64,000 nt of DNA. Source: Candidatus Poribacteria bacterium (GTDB lineage Bacteria; Poribacteria; WGA-4E; WGA-3G). Where the stretch lies: positions 1 through 64,000 of the forward strand of contig JAJECK010000153.1 of assembly GCA_022822085.1 (NCBI GenBank), given 5' to 3'. The notes beneath the pieces are model-generated. The model saw only the letters and a program-made list of their open reading frames with translations, did not search any database and had not been told where the DNA came from. The position numbers and the translations under genes were made by a program. This document shows, one piece after another, positions 63,270 through 64,000 of this stretch; the first letter of the stretch is position 1, and every line of letters begins with the position of its first letter.

Positions 63270-64000
63270 ATGAAAAGCCTGACACAAAAACGGTGTCCTG
63301 ATTGTGGTTTTATGAACCCCGCAGTCAAGTATTGTGGTGACTGTGGGCATTTACTTGATGAATCAGACACCAGACTAAGTACAACACCTATTGGTAAAGC
63401 AGAAAGACGGCAATTGAGTGTTCTGTTTTGTGATGTCATAGATTCAACTGCATTGACTGAGCAACTTGATCCTGAGGATTTACGTCAAGTGTTGGATGCC
63501 TATCGAGCATCTGTTGCAGATGTAGTTTTGGAATATGATGGACACATTGCCCGTTATTTTGGTGATGGTATCTTAGTCTACTTCGGATATCCAGTTGCAC
63601 ATGAAGATGCGACAAGAAGGGCTGTACAGGCAGGATTAGGCATTGTTGATGGCTTAGAGAAACTTAATTCTCGAATGTTGACAACCTTTGGTATAAAAAT
63701 TCAGGTGCGCTTGAGTATTGACACCGGTTTAGTTGTTGTCTGGGAAGTAGGGATGCCTACAGGTAGGACCGGCAGTGATATTTCAGCCTTGGAAAGATAT
63801 AACGTTGAAGCGATAGATATTGTTGGCAAGACACCGAACATTGCGGCACGTATGCAGCAGGTAGCACCACCGAACGGAATTGTTGTCGGTGAGACGACAC
63901 TCAGATTAATTGAAGGTTATTTTAACTACCAAGATCTGGGGACTATCTCGTTAAAAGGGATTGCACAACCGGTTCCCATTTTTCAAATTCTCAGTGAACA
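63270..64000 (+). CDS. Zinc-ribbon class III adenylate/guanylate cyclase (3' end outside window)
   Basis: An open frame from ATG 63270 runs off the window end (243 codons seen). An N-terminal zinc ribbon (CPDCGFMNP...YCGDCGH) precedes a class III nucleotide cyclase domain (about 48-240). Metal-binding Asp in LFCDVIDSTALT, Asp in RYFGDGILVYFG, IVGKTPNIAARMQQ and LKGIAQPV are typical. Proteins of this layout usually continue into an AAA+/TPR module, which would lie beyond base 64000. In place of the family's 'GLVVVGE' the sequence has GLVVVWEVG. It starts 28 bases after the TIR element. Confidence 0.85.
   Translation, partial: MKSLTQKRCPDCGFMNPAVKYCGDCGHLLDESDTRLSTTPIGKAERRQLSVLFCDVIDSTALTEQLDPEDLRQVLDAYRASVADVVLEYDGHIARYFGDGILVYFGYPVAHEDATRRAVQAGLGIVDGLEKLNSRMLTTFGIKIQVRLSIDTGLVVVWEVGMPTGRTGSDISALERYNVEAIDIVGKTPNIAARMQQVAPPNGIVVGETTLRLIEGYFNYQDLGTISLKGIAQPVPIFQILSE

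Noticed and set aside
1-64000. CRISPR array, tRNA or rRNA genes
   Set aside because: No regularly spaced direct repeats with unique spacers, no cloverleaf with a TTCGA-type arm and no rRNA-like conserved stretch were noticed. A covariance-model scan was not possible.

Overview
The window is AT-rich bacterial DNA (about 40% G+C by eye, not computed). The gene mix suggests a Candidatus Poribacteria-like or similar uncultured marine or particle-associated lineage: several secreted LamG proteins, two PhyH-type dioxygenases, a CRTAC1/VCBS protein next to a TPR protein, a formylglycine-enzyme-like protein, a Gfo/Idh/MocA dehydrogenase, a TIM-barrel sugar isomerase, WD40 and PD40 propellers and a giant TPR protein. 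The assignment is inference from gene content; no rRNA or other phylogenetic marker was found.

Layout. 1-5 kb: tail of a probable transposase, a secreted metzincin-like protease with fibronectin III domains, a palindrome-rich intergenic region, an isolated nuoI and an MT-A70 methyltransferase. 5-13 kb: a large protein of unknown function, a lactate/malate dehydrogenase-fold protein without its usual catalytic residues, an XdhC protein, a small unknown protein and two PhyH dioxygenases. 13-23 kb: one 10-kb gene for a 3392-residue secreted TPR protein with an embedded LamG domain and two C-terminal beta-rich domains. 23-29 kb: a LamG protein, a Gfo/Idh/MocA oxidoreductase, a methyltransferase and an unusual HEPN/coiled-coil/RecJ_C-like/HTH protein. 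28.6-33.7 kb, mostly minus strand: an efflux adaptor, MsrA, a two-ORF unit resembling DUF6178 and a sugar isomerase. 34-45 kb: WD40 and FGE-like genes, a repeat-filled gap, then tatA, a carboxymuconolactone decarboxylase-like gene, TPR, CRTAC1, three tandem LamG paralogues, a cupin and two overlapping methyltransferases. 45-50 kb: thioredoxin reductase, a DUF3990-like gene followed by decaying tandem repeats of an Rpn/DUF4351-like tail, an FGGY kinase and moaC. 50-64 kb: a caspase-like/DUF3857/transglutaminase protein, MoxR, GT2, a DNA methyltransferase, LamG and PD40 proteins, a Crp-like regulator, an M28 peptidase, an HtrA-type protease, a TPR protein and the start of a class III nucleotide cyclase.

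The most interesting signal is a short C-terminal motif (a Lys or His about 5 residues before Trp-Gly, then x-[Leu/Ile]-Lys, ending 0-8 residues from the stop). It is shared by five secreted LamG proteins and by a secreted beta-propeller with an unrelated fold, so it may be an undescribed sorting or docking tag. Also notable are the HEPN/RecJ_C-like gene, a 150-bp TIR element present twice upstream of genes, a 38-bp duplication that copied a ribosome-binding site and start codon, and a tandem gene family disabled by two amber codons.

No tRNA, rRNA, CRISPR array or replication origin was seen.
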